DNA from: Ascarosepion bandense
Taxonomy: Eukaryota; Mollusca; Cephalopoda; Sepiida; Sepiidae
NCBI GenBank assembly: GCA_037127315.1
Contig: JBBBDQ010000346.1
Location: 5,727,501-5,791,500, forward strand
DNA: 64,000 bases
Direction of reading: 5' to 3'
The number at the start of each line of letters is the position of its first letter. Position 1 is the first letter of the stretch. Below, piece after piece: positions 1 to 9,984 of the stretch. Under the pieces are notes generated by a model. It worked only from the letters and a program-made list of their open reading frames with translations, made no database searches and was not told where the DNA came from. Both the position numbers and the translations under genes were made by a program.

Positions 1-524
1 GAGTGACTTGCCATTGCCTTCTGCACGGACTGGAATTTAGAATACTCGAGAGAGCACAGTCGATCCTACTAACTATCTAAAGAGAACGGAACGGGTTCAT
101 GCCTTTTCAAAGGGTAATGATGCACAATTGAATCTAATTTCGGTTACTGCTTTTACTTTCTTTGTCAATATCCTTTACAATGGCAGTACATACCAAATCG
201 ATAGATACAAGTAATAATGTATTTACACATTGCTTTATGTTTCTCTCTATCTCTCTTTCTCTCTCTGTCCTAAAGTATTTACACTGAAACACGTACACCT
301 ATACAACGACAGATATAAACAGTAGGGACAATCAAAACTCATTTTTTATGAAAGGATTTACACTCAGAGCAATCATCGGAATATCAGACTGGGCAGATGA
401 TTGTTTCAGGAGTAGAACTGACAAAAAATGCAGTGTTGATTTTTATACCTATAGAGTATATATTTACACACGCTATATCGTTAAAACTGAACACTCTTTT
501 TTCTTAAGTATCTGAAGTGGTAAA

Positions 525-528
<4 letters not shown>
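1..528. other. No gene; SINE scrap at left edge
   Basis: The first ~35 bases resemble the 3' part of the tRNA-derived SINE family seen elsewhere in the window (minus orientation, the part reading 'gccattgccttctgc'). The rest is AT-rich sequence with a short CT-rich run near 243-270 and no coding signal I recognise. Confidence 0.4.

Positions 529-561
<33 letters not shown>
529..561. repeat. (TA)n microsatellite
   Basis: Uninterrupted TA dinucleotide tract. It lies about 40 bases beyond the 3' side of the minus-strand hammerhead module, the same arrangement seen at the other Penelope-like tails. Confidence 0.95.
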
Positions 562-563
<2 letters not shown>

Positions 564-602
564 CTGTTTTCTTTTAAGAAAAACTTTAAACACCGGTCAT
601 AT

Positions 603-669
603 TTCCGTAATAAATTTATTTCAGTCAATAATTGTTGTTGCCAACAATCACCGACTTCATCAGACGGAA
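603..669 (-). ncRNA. Hammerhead ribozyme with canonical core
   Basis: Read on the minus strand this shows stem I (TTCCGT at 664-669 pairing with ACGGAA at 603-608), the box CTGATGA (657-663), a long stem II (AGTC/GACT at 653-656 and 623-626, then ATTGTTG/CAACAAT closing a four-base loop at 638-641), the box GAAA (619-622), and an AT-only palindromic stem III before the expected cleavage position. All invariant core letters are present. Type-I hammerheads with weak stem III are known from Penelope-like retroelement terminal repeats and animal retrozymes, and such weak stems usually act as dimers. The (TA)n tract on its 3' side fits a Penelope-like tail. Activity is inferred from the fold only. 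Confidence 0.8.
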
Positions 670-1455
670 GGCCCTATTCGACTTGTTTCATGTCGTATTA
701 CTACGGAATGAAAGTTCAGTCAAGGCCAGGCGGAGGGGGAGGCAACATAGGATAGCCCACTCTAATAAGTATTTCCGTTTCCATTTGTCGGGATATAGTG
801 GGAGGAGAAGTTTAATACAAACAAAAACAACACGTGACTAATGTCACCAGCAAATTTATACATCAAATCATAATTCAAATTTCTAAGCCAAATTTTTATT
901 TTTATTTTCCTAGATCTGTGATAAGTTAAATTAGATTAAGTTAAGGCTATTATTTCTTTTCTTTACTCAATTGTTGATAAGATAATTCCATTCTATTTGT
1001 TGCAAGACTAGATTATATCCATGTTATATCTAAATTCCTTGAACTTCCATTCCGATAGGTGTCGTTGGTTACCAGCAGTCCTATCTTATTTCCTACTACC
1101 ACTCCTGCTAACTTTCCTGTTTTATTAATATTTATTTACTCCCCCGTTCTTCCCATCTTATCCCACTAGTATGCTAATTTTCGCACCTCCTCTTATCTGT
1201 CTTCACTAAATAAAATTTTAAGTTATGGTATATTTAAGTGTAAACGTGCTCAATATAATTTGTTGGTTGGTTGTTTTGTTTTTATGGAATATCAACCTTG
1301 GCGGGTCATTTATTGCCAACTAAATTTTATTTTATTTATTGCTGGTAATAACTTTTTCTTTCAACAATGTATTGTTGTTTTTTTATAAGTGTTTGTGTCT
1401 AGTAATACATTTTTCTTTTCGTGTATCAACATTCATTGGAATTTGTTTTTAAGGG
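670..1455. other. No gene recognised; repeat-like stretch near 1290-1440
   Basis: No coding signal that I trust. Around 1290-1400 the sequence resembles the start of the repeat that lies at 55.44-55.6 kb (shared phrases around 'atatcaac', 'tcattt' and 'gctggtaataa'), so an old copy of that element is probable here. Confidence 0.35.
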
Positions 1456-1634
1456 CAGGGTCCCCAAGTCCTATCCTGTTATTTAACCCATAACTGGAGG
1501 AATGGGACGGATTAATACCTTTCCCAAAGGTACCAGTGCTTAAGTGAATGCAGGGTATTCAACTGGAATTCGAACTCGGCTCACCGATTTCTCTTTCCGA
1601 GCTGATATCCACTGCACCACAACGCACATCCGTC
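1456..1634 (-). mobile_element. tRNA-derived SINE (family 1), 5' half
   Basis: On the minus strand it carries the family-1 head: an A-box-like 'tggtgcagtggat' and a B box 'gttcgaattcc', then the body with 'ggaaaggtattaatccg' and 'atgggttaaata'. These boxes are the internal pol III promoter of tRNA-derived SINEs. The copy lacks the last ~130 bases of the family consensus. It is joined at its 5' side to a 5S rRNA-like sequence. Confidence 0.85.
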
Positions 1635-1641
1635 ACTAAAC

Positions 1642-1758
1642 GCTTACAGCACCTGGTATTCCCAAGCGGTCACCCATCTAAGTACTGACCAGGCTCAACG
1701 TTGCTTAACTTCGGTGATCGAGCGAGAACCGGCGTATTCAACGTGATATGGCCCTAAG
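1642..1758 (-). pseudogene. 5S rRNA-like sequence fused to the SINE
   Basis: Read on the minus strand this is nearly full-length 5S rRNA (about 117 of the usual ~120 nt). Diagnostic stretches include 'gatcaccgaagttaagcaac', 'agtacttagatgggtgacc' and 'tgggaatacc', so the internal A, intermediate and C box regions are all recognisable. A few positions differ from the usual animal sequence. About ten bases separate its 3' end from the tRNA-like head of family-1 SINE in the same orientation. This could be a 5S pseudogene into which a SINE inserted, or a composite 5S/tRNA-headed SINE. Confidence 0.85.
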
Positions 1759-1759
1759 C

Positions 1760-2476
1760 TGCTCAATATAATAGAACGTATGTAAATATGATAGTGAAAA
1801 CTGAGAACAACCCTAAGCGGCGAGAGTCTGTTTAAATTCAATATCAGAAACTGTTATAATAGAACTTACGGTTACATCTAGCCATTTCAACTGTAAAATG
1901 ATGAGACCTTTCCGCCAATCTAGTACTGCGCTTAAACTCATAATGTCGAGGTACCAATCGGTAGTGTATATATTATTTTCTTCCTTTTTAAAACGAAACT
2001 AGGAAATAAGACTTTTAAATATCACGCCTACATAAAGAAATTTGCTAAGCTGCTAAAAAATATTCGATTCACGCGCAAGTAAATTTAGAAATCATGAAAC
2101 AGACAAATATTGCTGGTGGCGAACGTTACGACAAAAGGTAGCAGTTCGTGTATTTCACAATTTTAATTACTGGAGAGTGGCGGCAAATTTAGTACATCGT
2201 GCTTAATTATCCAATGTTGTCACGCTACACAAATCAGCATTCTAAATTAATTAAAATAGGTCAACAAAACTGGGCCGACTGTTTCTAAAGAGACTTCATT
2301 TAAACCCTGTATGAAGAGATACGGTTTTTGCTCCTGCTAACCGCTACGGTTTGTTTTAACTATTTTCGATGTTATGTTTCAATGCTTTATTTAAAATCTT
2401 GAAGACATGGAATGCCAGTGGTTAGGAATTAATGCACTCAATACTAAAAATAGTGTCGTTATATATACAAGACGGT
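1760..2476. other. No gene; shared repeat at 1862-1940
   Basis: The stretch 1862-1940 ('cttacggttacatctagcc' onward) recurs at about 22500-22578 with few differences, so it is a dispersed repeat of unknown type. I see no coding signal in the remainder. Confidence 0.5.
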
Positions 2477-2762
2477 TAAGTGCCATACGTGATACACGCT
2501 TGGGCGATCTTGTCTAGAAAGAGACATGAGCGACTGGGCAGAAGATTATCCCGCAGTCGGTTGCCATTGCTTTCTGCGGTAGACTGGCTATAGAACCCAG
2601 TCTGTCCTGCTATTTAACCCATAACTGGAAGGAAGAGACGGATTAATACCTTTCCCAAGGGTATTTGCGCGTAAGTGAATACAATGGATTCAACTGGAAT
2701 TCGAACTCGGCTCCCCGGTTTCTCGTTCCGAGCCGATATCCACCCTACCACAACGTACATCC
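2477..2762 (-). mobile_element. tRNA-derived SINE (family 1), full length
   Basis: Near-complete copy of about 286 bp on the minus strand. The tRNA-like head with B box 'gttcgaattcc' lies at the high-coordinate end, the body carries 'gggaaaggtattaatccg' and the 3' end is 'gtatggcacttaac'. No 5S-like sequence precedes this copy. Confidence 0.9.
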
Positions 2763-3015
2763 TATATATACAAAAGGCGATGAAAAATTATGAGCACTAG
2801 GCATTATATCTTCCACAAAAAATAAGTTTTGTTATTTAGCTACATTTATAAAGTAAATAGGGATTGAAAAGTATTCTTATTTGTAACTCTTGTATCACTT
2901 CAAAACAAAGCCATCTCAATTTGAAGATCGATGGATCTGTAGTGATTAATGAATTTCTATGTCTACACTGTCTATATCGACAGAGGCTCTAATTCCAATA
3001 TTGGGCTTCCTTATA

Positions 3016-3100
3016 CTAGCATTATAGCCCGGCGTTACTCGAGTGTAATGAAAGCTTTAAAACTAATCCATGGTCCTGGAGCTCAGACTCAGTCTAAACA
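3016..3100 (-). mobile_element. Helitron-like 3' end fragment
   Basis: On the minus strand it ends in a GC hairpin followed by 'gggctataatgctag' and then T. It matches the first ~75 bases of the longer copy that starts at 3211 and is otherwise truncated. Confidence 0.65.
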
Positions 3101-3145
3101 ATATTTGAAATAATAAAATAAGTGCGACAATTTACCAATCGCACC

Positions 3146-3148
<3 letters not shown>

Positions 3149-3206
<58 letters not shown>
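3149..3206. repeat. (TA)n microsatellite
   Basis: Pure TA run of about 58 bases between two Helitron-like 3' ends. Confidence 0.95.
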
Positions 3207-3210
<4 letters not shown>

Positions 3211-3922
3211 CTAACAGTATAGCCCGGCGTTACTCGAGTGTAATGAAAGCTTTAAAACTAATCCATGGTCCTGGTGCTCAGACTCTTTGAACGTTGGCAC
3301 GAAAGACTAAAAAGCAATACTTGTTTCCAGTTAAAGCGAAACCGTAGACTGAAAGAAAAATGAATGGATGTAAGTCAAATTTTGATTTCCTGGTATCGAT
3401 ATCAAATAAGTTTTTTCGTCGTGAACTGAATTTTGAAGGCTAAATAAGTCCTCCGAGTAAATGATATTATGGCTGAGACTAAGAACTACAAGTATGCCTA
3501 CTTAGAGGCAAACCCAAAGCAACAAATTAAAATAAAAGGGCTGAAAAACTGATTTTGATCAGACCCGTTAGGATGTCGGGGTATCGATTTCTAATATCGG
3601 AGTCAAATAATTCATCCATGCCTTGAAACTTCTGAATATCATTTCTTATATCTTTGTCTATGAGTGTATCAAATTTGATTAAAATCAGACCACTCCTTCT
3701 ATAAACCGATTTTTTCGATTATCGATTTTCGATATTTATCGGGGATGCCTCGACACGAAACATAGCTAAGAACACTCGCAGACGCTTATTGTACAACTGT
3801 ATAAATCTTCAAGAAAATCGGTTCAGCCGTTTCGGAGTCTATATGCAACGGATACACACACATGCTGAGACACACAAACAAACAGACACACACACACAAA
3901 GTTCCATTTATAAATAAGTTTC
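3211..3922 (-). mobile_element. Non-autonomous Helitron-like element
   Basis: About 710 bp, minus orientation. The 3' terminus (low coordinate) shows a short GC hairpin around 'gcccggcgttactcg' and ends ...CTGTTAG before T. The other end holds 'acggctgaaccgattttctt'-type sequence and a short CA tract. Copies with the same layout lie at 19681, 22826 and 56236. A subterminal hairpin followed by CTRR and insertion next to T are hallmarks of Helitron 3' ends. No Rep/helicase is encoded. Here the CTAG has changed to TTAG. Confidence 0.65.
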
Positions 3923-3923
3923 A

Positions 3924-4160
3924 GTTAAGTGCCATACTTGGTAAAGGTTTGAGCGATCATGTCTCGAAAGAGACATGACTGACTAGGCAGAATATTATCC
4001 CGCAGTAGGTTGCCATTGCTTTCTGCGGTAGAATGGCTGCCAGCCAAGGCTATAGAACCCAATCTGTCCTGTTATTTAACCCATAACTGGAAGGAAGAGA
4101 CGGATTAATACCTTTCCCAAGGGTATTTGCGCGTAAGTGAATTCAATGAATTTAACTGGA
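3924..4160 (-). mobile_element. tRNA-derived SINE (family 1), head missing
   Basis: Matches the body and 3' end of family 1 on the minus strand ('atcccgcagtaggttgcc', 'cctttcccaagggtat') but stops before the tRNA-like head, so it is 5' truncated. It directly abuts the Helitron-like element. Confidence 0.85.
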
Positions 4161-4279
4161 ATATTTCATTAATTAAAAAAAAGTAATCCCCCACTGACAC
4201 ATAGGCACAAAATATATACCTTCTGCTCTATAAATATTCTGCTTATTAATTTAACTTTTGAGATTTGATTTTCGAATTT

Positions 4280-4560
4280 GATGTTTAAATTTCAGTTCAA
4301 ATTAAATAATTAGAAAATCGAAACAATAGCATCCCAGTATTCTAATATATACTACCTTAAACAGTACGAGAACCAGAAACTCAAATCACAGAATAATATG
4401 CACCTGATGATTGCAAAGGGCCAAAACTCCGAGTCGTGCTATAAATCTAGGATAATATGTACATTTATTAATATATACTTGATAGTTCTTTTATATAAAT
4501 TACATTGAGCACTGTTTAATAAAACCAGAAAATTATTTATAAATGTACGTGTACTTGTGT
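4280..4560 (+). repeat. Penelope-like 3' tail with degraded hammerhead
   Basis: At 4400-4441 the box CTGATGA is intact, flanked by GCAC and GTGC that can form stem I, with a short ACTC/GAGT stem III and a GTC cleavage triplet. The second box reads AAAA instead of GAAA and stem II is poor, so activity is unlikely. Downstream 'ttgagcactgttta' is shared with the tails at 11.9, 40.6 and 48.9 kb, and the tail runs into (TA)n at 4562, as the others do. Confidence 0.55.
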
Positions 4561-4561
4561 G

Positions 4562-4598
4562 TATATATATATATATTTATATATATTTATTTATATCC

Positions 4599-4639
<41 letters not shown>

Positions 4640-4641
4640 GC

Positions 4642-4682
<41 letters not shown>
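4562..4682. repeat. (TA)n and (TG)n compound microsatellite
   Basis: Interrupted TA tract to about 4636, then an uninterrupted TG tract 4645-4682. Confidence 0.95.
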
Positions 4683-4685
<3 letters not shown>

Positions 4686-4689
4686 AAAG

Positions 4690-4760
4690 ACAGTTGAAAA
4701 AATTACCTCAGCTAACACGTTTCATTCTTTATTGGAGTTTTATCAAGGTAAATCTAAATG
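4690..4760 (-). repeat. Possible Penelope-like tail with remnant hammerhead
   Basis: On the minus strand TTACCT and AGGTAA could pair as stem I around a TTGATAA box and a GAAAC box. The core is mutated and stem II is not convincing. It resembles the tails elsewhere only in layout. Confidence 0.3.
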
Positions 4761-4874
4761 TTTTATTTTAAAACATAAATGGAAGTAAAAATTTTAAATG
4801 AAAGTAAAAAATTTTAAAAAATGTGAGATTTTCAGAACAGTAATTCAACCTTTTAGGCCAGAGTTCGTGTCATC

Positions 4875-5045
4875 TTCTCTGAACAGATTCTTATAATCTG
4901 AGTGTACCAAAGTTCAAACTCTGTCAAAATTTGCACCTTTTCATTGTGTTTTTTCCTGCGTTATCGTACATGTTTTTCCTACCTCTCCTTATATCTCCAC
5001 TCAAAACATTTTTTTCAGCGTAAGCTCTTTTTGTATAGTTAACTG
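4875..5045. repeat. Direct repeat flanking the long inverted repeat (left copy)
   Basis: About 165 bases starting near 'gaacagattcttataatctg' recur in the same orientation at 6977-7140 with roughly 90% or better identity by eye. The copies sit just outside the two arms of the 5124-6970 inverted repeat. They are far too long for a target site duplication. Confidence 0.85.
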
Positions 5046-5123
5046 TTTTGTAATCCTTTTTGTAAATAACAACTTTGTTTATCTGGTCGATATTGCTAAC
5101 TATTACACCGCAGTGCAATGTTC

Positions 5124-6970
5124 AAATAGAAATGATGGAGGATGCGAAGTGACATAACTTTCAAATCTAATACAGGAAATTGAATAAATGTTGTTGTTTT
5201 ATTGCAGAATGTTTTTATAATTTAATTATTATTCATATTGTTTTTGTTTGAGGAATTAATTTATGTATTATTGATTTTAAATAACAGATCATTTGGATTT
5301 TAATTCTGTTCATAAATAGTTGCTGTAAACTAAAACCATTACGAAACATTAGTTTTGAAAAGTAATTTGCTAACTCAATTCGGGCAAGAATAACTTTCTC
5401 TTCTTGAATGATTTTACCATATATTCAATAAAAATATTCATAATAACGCCGAAATTGCCTCTTTACTGCATAAACTTTTTTATCTCTTTTCGCCTCATCT
5501 AACTTGTTGATTGATGATAATCATAACATTTCGATAAGGCCTTTCTTTGAAAAGATGATGACATAAACAAATAGCTTCAGGATTCTTGCATGGCAGCAGT
5601 TAATTACCAAGGAAGGTATGACATCAGGTGAGATCCTGTTAAACCATAGGGCCCAAACCTTTGGACTATGGTTTAACAGTGATTGCTTATTCACACAAAG
5701 AAGGAATAGCTCTTGTATTCATAATATTTTTGATTTCATCTATTGATTCAGGTCAGAATGGATCACCAGAATATAGGTTGTGCTCTTGAATCACGTCTAC
5801 AGTTATAACTTTATCTTTGATTCCTGAAGCTCTGGTCGTAGAATGTGATAACAATCTTAAATGTGGCTATTTAAGGCAAGAAATAATAAAATGAAGACTT
5901 GATAAAAAATTATCACTTTACTTCATAATGTTTAACGTAAGAAATGTAAAAAGCTTAAGACGATATCTTTTTTCACATATGTGTTTATGAGTTTCATTAC
6001 CTTTATTTTCCATTGAGTTAAAATTCACGCTCATAAACAGCTTGAAAGGGACATAAAACATATGATTATTAGCGAATAAAAAATTAAATACTTTAAACTC
6101 TAAATGAACACAAAATAAACAATATGAAAGCAACTCAAAATATCTCGTTAATAACCATCAACGAATTATAATGTATGACTGTTTATCACCGGGAATGCAT
6201 TAGTAAATACTAACTTTGTTTACCTGGTCAATATTAATTGCTGCCACTTCAAAGAACTTCACCTGTCAAGCAATTAACTTTGTGAGACGATGGGGATATT
6301 ACTGGAAACATTCTTGGAACTTGTTTCCCGGAAATACGTTTCATTCATGTTACTGGAAGACGGGAGTATAAGACAATCGTCCTTTCAGAGAGTTTTTCAA
6401 TTTTATAAATAGCCATAAAATCACATAGTGAATAAGACGGATGTCCTATTTTGTAAAAGGACATCTTCGCCATGAACACTCAAAATCATAACAGATCATA
6501 CATACGAGCGTTGCCATGGTGGAGAATCCTTTTTTTTCATCTTTCCAAAGAAAGGCCTTATCGAAATTGTATGATTATCATCAGTCAACAAGTTAGATGA
6601 GGCGAAAAGAGATGAAAAAGTTTATGCAGTAAAGAGGCAATTTCGGCGTTATTATGAATATTTTTATTGAATATATGGTAAAATCATTCAAGAAGAGAAA
6701 GTTATTCTTGCCCGAATTGAGTTAGCAAATTAATTTTCAAAACTAATGTTTCGTAATGGTTTTAGTTTACAGCAACTATTTATGAATAGAATTAAAATCC
6801 AAATGATCTGTTATTTAAAATCAATAATACATAAATTAATTCCTCAAACAAAAACAATCTGAATAATAATTAAATTATAAAAACATTCTGTAATAAAGCA
6901 ACAACATTTATTCAATTTCCTGTATTAGATTTGAAAGTTATGTCACTTCGCATCCTCCACCATTTCTATT
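5124..6970. mobile_element. Foldback-like element with ~435-bp inverted arms
   Basis: The arm 5124-5558 is repeated in inverted orientation at 6536-6970 with only scattered differences; both arms include, for example, 'gataaggcctttctttg' or its complement. The loop of about 977 bases (5559-6535) has no convincing ORF. Such long terminal inverted repeats occur in foldback elements and in some non-autonomous DNA transposons. A perfect 13-bp hairpin lies in the loop at 5637-5678. No transposase is visible, so the class is unknown. A recent inverted duplication is an alternative. Confidence 0.8.
5637..5678. repeat. Perfect 13-bp hairpin
   Basis: TGTTAAACCATAG at 5637-5649 is followed 16 bases later by its exact complement at 5666-5678. 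It lies in the loop of the long inverted repeat. There is no poly-T run suggesting a terminator. Confidence 0.85.
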
Positions 6971-6976
6971 TTTTTC

Positions 6977-7140
6977 ATCTCCGAACAGATTCTTATAATC
7001 TGAGTGTACCAAAGTTCAAACTCTGTTAAAATTTGCACCTTTTCATTGTGTTTTTTCTTGTGTTATCGTACACGGTTTTTTCTACCTCTCCTTGAATCTC
7101 CACTCAAAACGTTTTTCAACGTAATCCCTTTTTGTAGAGC
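6977..7140. repeat. Direct repeat flanking the long inverted repeat (right copy)
   Basis: Same-orientation match of 4875-5045. The 99-codon ORF overlapping it (7004-7303) has no recognisable domain and I do not call it a gene. Confidence 0.85.
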
Positions 7141-7309
7141 TACTAGTGTATGTGCGCTGTGGTGTGATGTGATGAATAACAGCTCAGAATCGGAAAGTAC
7201 ATATTTAATATCTATTTCGGTCAGTTATAATTACTTACTCGCAAATTTCTTTAAGAAAGGAATTAATTCAAATTTTTTACACCGATCTAGCTATTGGGCT
7301 TGACTAGCA

Positions 7310-7410
7310 GGACAGATTAGACACCACAGCCTTGTTTTGGCAAATAGAAAGAACCGGCAGCCTACTGCTGGAAATCTTCTGCCTCGTCAATCAGGAACCG
7401 AAAGAGACAT
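7310..7410 (+). mobile_element. SINE family 1, 3' fragment
   Basis: Plus-strand match to the family-1 body end: 'ggacagattagacaccacagcc', then 'cagcctactgctggaaatc'. The head is missing and divergence is high. Confidence 0.6.
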
Positions 7411-7424
7411 AGTGATTTTCTCAG

Positions 7425-7560
7425 CGTAGCTTAGATTTGGCACAAAGCTCAAAGCATGGTGTATCCAAGGAAAATTGAACCCACTATTCAGTCGTAACTG
7501 TTCTAACGAGACAAACTTGCTATTAAACCATATCGAGGTATCCAAATCGAAAATCACCGA
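7425..7560 (-). mobile_element. tRNA-derived SINE (family 2)
   Basis: On the minus strand it reads 'acctcgatatggtttaatag', a degraded A box region, then 'gtgggttcaattttcc' as B box region, then 'gtgccaaatctaagctacgc'. It matches the better preserved copies at 24.7, 24.8, 26.3 and 26.5 kb. Confidence 0.75.
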
Positions 7561-7892
7561 ATCGATATCAACTATGGAACTTGATTGACTGAGTTTAAAC
7601 TAATACTTTCACCAATCATTTGGCAAAAGGTGACGTTAAACGAATGTTCCAGATTACCTAAACTCATATTCTGTCCACGGTATAGCATGAACAGGTAAAA
7701 CTTCCTCTACTACTCGGCAACGAATGACTCATCGTGTCTGTATGCTTGAAGAAATGACTCATTAACCTATCGACACATAGTAGTCATTCCAGGAATTAAT
7801 CAAACTTCGTAGAACATAGTACATTATAACAAGTGTTCGTCACAAAAAGAAGATCAGATAAATCAATTTAGAAAAATTATATTGCGCCAAAC

Positions 7893-8990
7893 TTTTTTTT
7901 TAATCATATCACCCCGAGCAAGGCGGTAACGCCACTGATGTGCAGGGGACTACGTAAGAAAGAAAAGATTGGAAAAGAGAAATCCGGAAACCACATCCTA
8001 AACAGGGAACAAGGGATGAACCTTTTCACCTGTTCAATAGACGTGGGTAGAGTATGAACCGGGCGATAGTTTCGTCTATCTACTCCAATTAAAAAAAAGA
8101 AAAAAGAAAAGAGTGAAAAGATTGGAAAAGAGAAAGCCGGAAACCACATCCTAAACAGGGAACAAGGGATGAGCCTCTTCACCTGTTCAATAGACGTGGG
8201 TGGAGTGTGAACAGGGCGGTAGTTTAGTCTATCTACTCCAATTAAAAAAATAAAGAAAAAAAAGACAGAAAAGAATGAAAAGATTGGAAAAGAGAAAGCC
8301 GGAAACCACGTCCTAAACAGGGGACAAGAGATGAACCTTTTCACCTGTTCAATAGACGTGGGTGGAGTATGAACCGGGCGATAGTTTAGTCTATCTACTC
8401 CAATTGAAAAAAAGAAAAAAGAAAAGAGTGAAAAGATTGGAAAAGAGAAAGCCGGAAAACACATCCTAAACAGGGAACAAGGGATGAGCCTCTTCACCTG
8501 TTCAATAGACGTGGGTGGAGTGTGAACCGGGTGGTAGTTTAGTCTATCTACTCCAATTAAACAAAAAAAAAAAAAGAAAAAAAGAAAGAAAAGAGTGAAA
8601 AGATTGGAAAAGAGAAAGCCGGAAACCACATCCTCAACAGGGAACAAGGGATGAGCCTCTTCAGACGAGGAATTCAAAACAACCGATTCGTACATGGGCC
8701 CAAAAACCACGCGTATAATTGGGAAATATCTAAGGATTTTTTTTTAATCATATCACCCCGAGCAAGGCGGTAACGCCACTGATGTGCAGGGGGCTACGTA
8801 AGAGTGAAAAGATTGGAAAAAAGAAAGCCGAAAACCACATCCTGAACAGGGAACAAGGGATGAGCCTCTACACCTGTACAATAGACGTGGGTGGAGTGTG
8901 AACCGGGCGATAGATAGATCTATCTACTCCAATTGCTACCTGTGTTGTTATTTCAATTTATTGAGACGAAAACCATTCCAATAACGACAT
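7893..8990 (-). repeat. LINE 3' tail with six-unit tandem array
   Basis: Two copies of the CR1/Jockey-like LINE terminus lie at about 7895-7950 and 8738-8795 on the minus strand (poly-A side then 'atcaccccgagcaaggcgg'; the same terminus ends the LINE at 47.6 kb). Between and after them is a tandem array whose units start ('gaaaagattgg') at 7962, 8115, 8277, 8430, 8597 and 8806, giving periods of about 153-167 where adjacent. Units end in an A-rich spacer of variable length. The 268-codon minus ORF through the array is an artefact of the repetition. Confidence 0.85.
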
Positions 8991-9525
8991 CAAAATTATA
9001 CTGAAGAATAAGAATCTCCGTTAAAATGTAATTGGTGCAACAGAGGCATTATAAGTGTTTCCTAGACTTAGTATAATCGTGTATCGGTAGACGTTATAAA
9101 AAATGTACATTTGCTTTTAAACGCTATTGATCCTTTGTTTTAGTTAAATTAGAATTGTTGTGTATTCTTTTTAACCGTGCGACTGTTTGGATGTCAATTA
9201 ATACAGGCGAGGCACTTAGCAGTTAAAATCTGTCAACTGACAAAAACATATTTTGAGAAAGGAAAATAAAGATTACATTTTTGATTTCGAGATTGGCAGG
9301 CGGATCGATAATTTATGGAGCCACGCACTTATTTTTAGAAGCAAAAGTCGTGTTTTTGACATTTGGGAAAAATGTATTTCCGGAATGAGATATAAACAAT
9401 ACTGAGTAAACGAATGTGATACTTTTGAATTCACTGAAAAAAAAAAATTAAAACAATGAAGAAACAGACAAGATAATTATTTTTCTAACGTAGAAATCCT
9501 ATAAAAGGCACTACTTAAGCGCTTC

Positions 9526-9526
<1 letters not shown>
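8991..9526. other. No gene recognised
   Basis: AT-rich stretch without family motifs, repeats shared with the rest of the window or a credible ORF. Confidence 0.4.
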
Positions 9527-9572
<46 letters not shown>

Positions 9573-9607
9573 GCACACACACAAACACACACACACAAAC
9601 ACACACA
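9527..9607. repeat. (CA)n microsatellite
   Basis: CA tract with a few interruptions near 9570-9600. Confidence 0.95.
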
Positions 9608-9984
9608 GTGTGATGGTTAAATTGTGGCCATTTCATTAAAAAAAATGATTCCGCGCATTCGCGTTGTTTATTTAATTTTATTTTGTCGACTACACAGTAA
9701 AGTAGGCTCCGTTGCGCACCGTCTGTGAGAAAAAAAAAAGGCACCATGACGCAATCCATTCCGCTAACAGTTTTGAAACGGTATACTGTGTTGGAGCTTT
9801 TGGGTACCCTTGTATACTAGTGAGCCAGCCATGAGCTGACTCATTTGATAGTTCACCAATAGAAAGGTTAACCAATCAGAAGGCTCAAAATATTCAATAC
9901 AAGAAGACTCAAAATATTCAATGGCAACCATATTTTCCTCAGTATAGGTGATATAGTCAGATCAAGTAGAGTGTCTGACTCGTG
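9608..9984. other. No gene recognised
   Basis: Contains a short local duplication at 9880-9925 around 'ggctcaaaatattcaat'. Otherwise nothing identifiable. Confidence 0.4.

Noticed and set aside
6570..6600. CTGATGA on the minus strand inside the long inverted repeat
   Set aside because: No GAAA box or pairing stems in hammerhead order nearby.
7904..8710. 268-codon minus-strand ORF, the second longest among open frames
   Set aside because: It is produced by the tandem array of ~155-bp units in frame, has low-complexity F-rich spacers and no domain.
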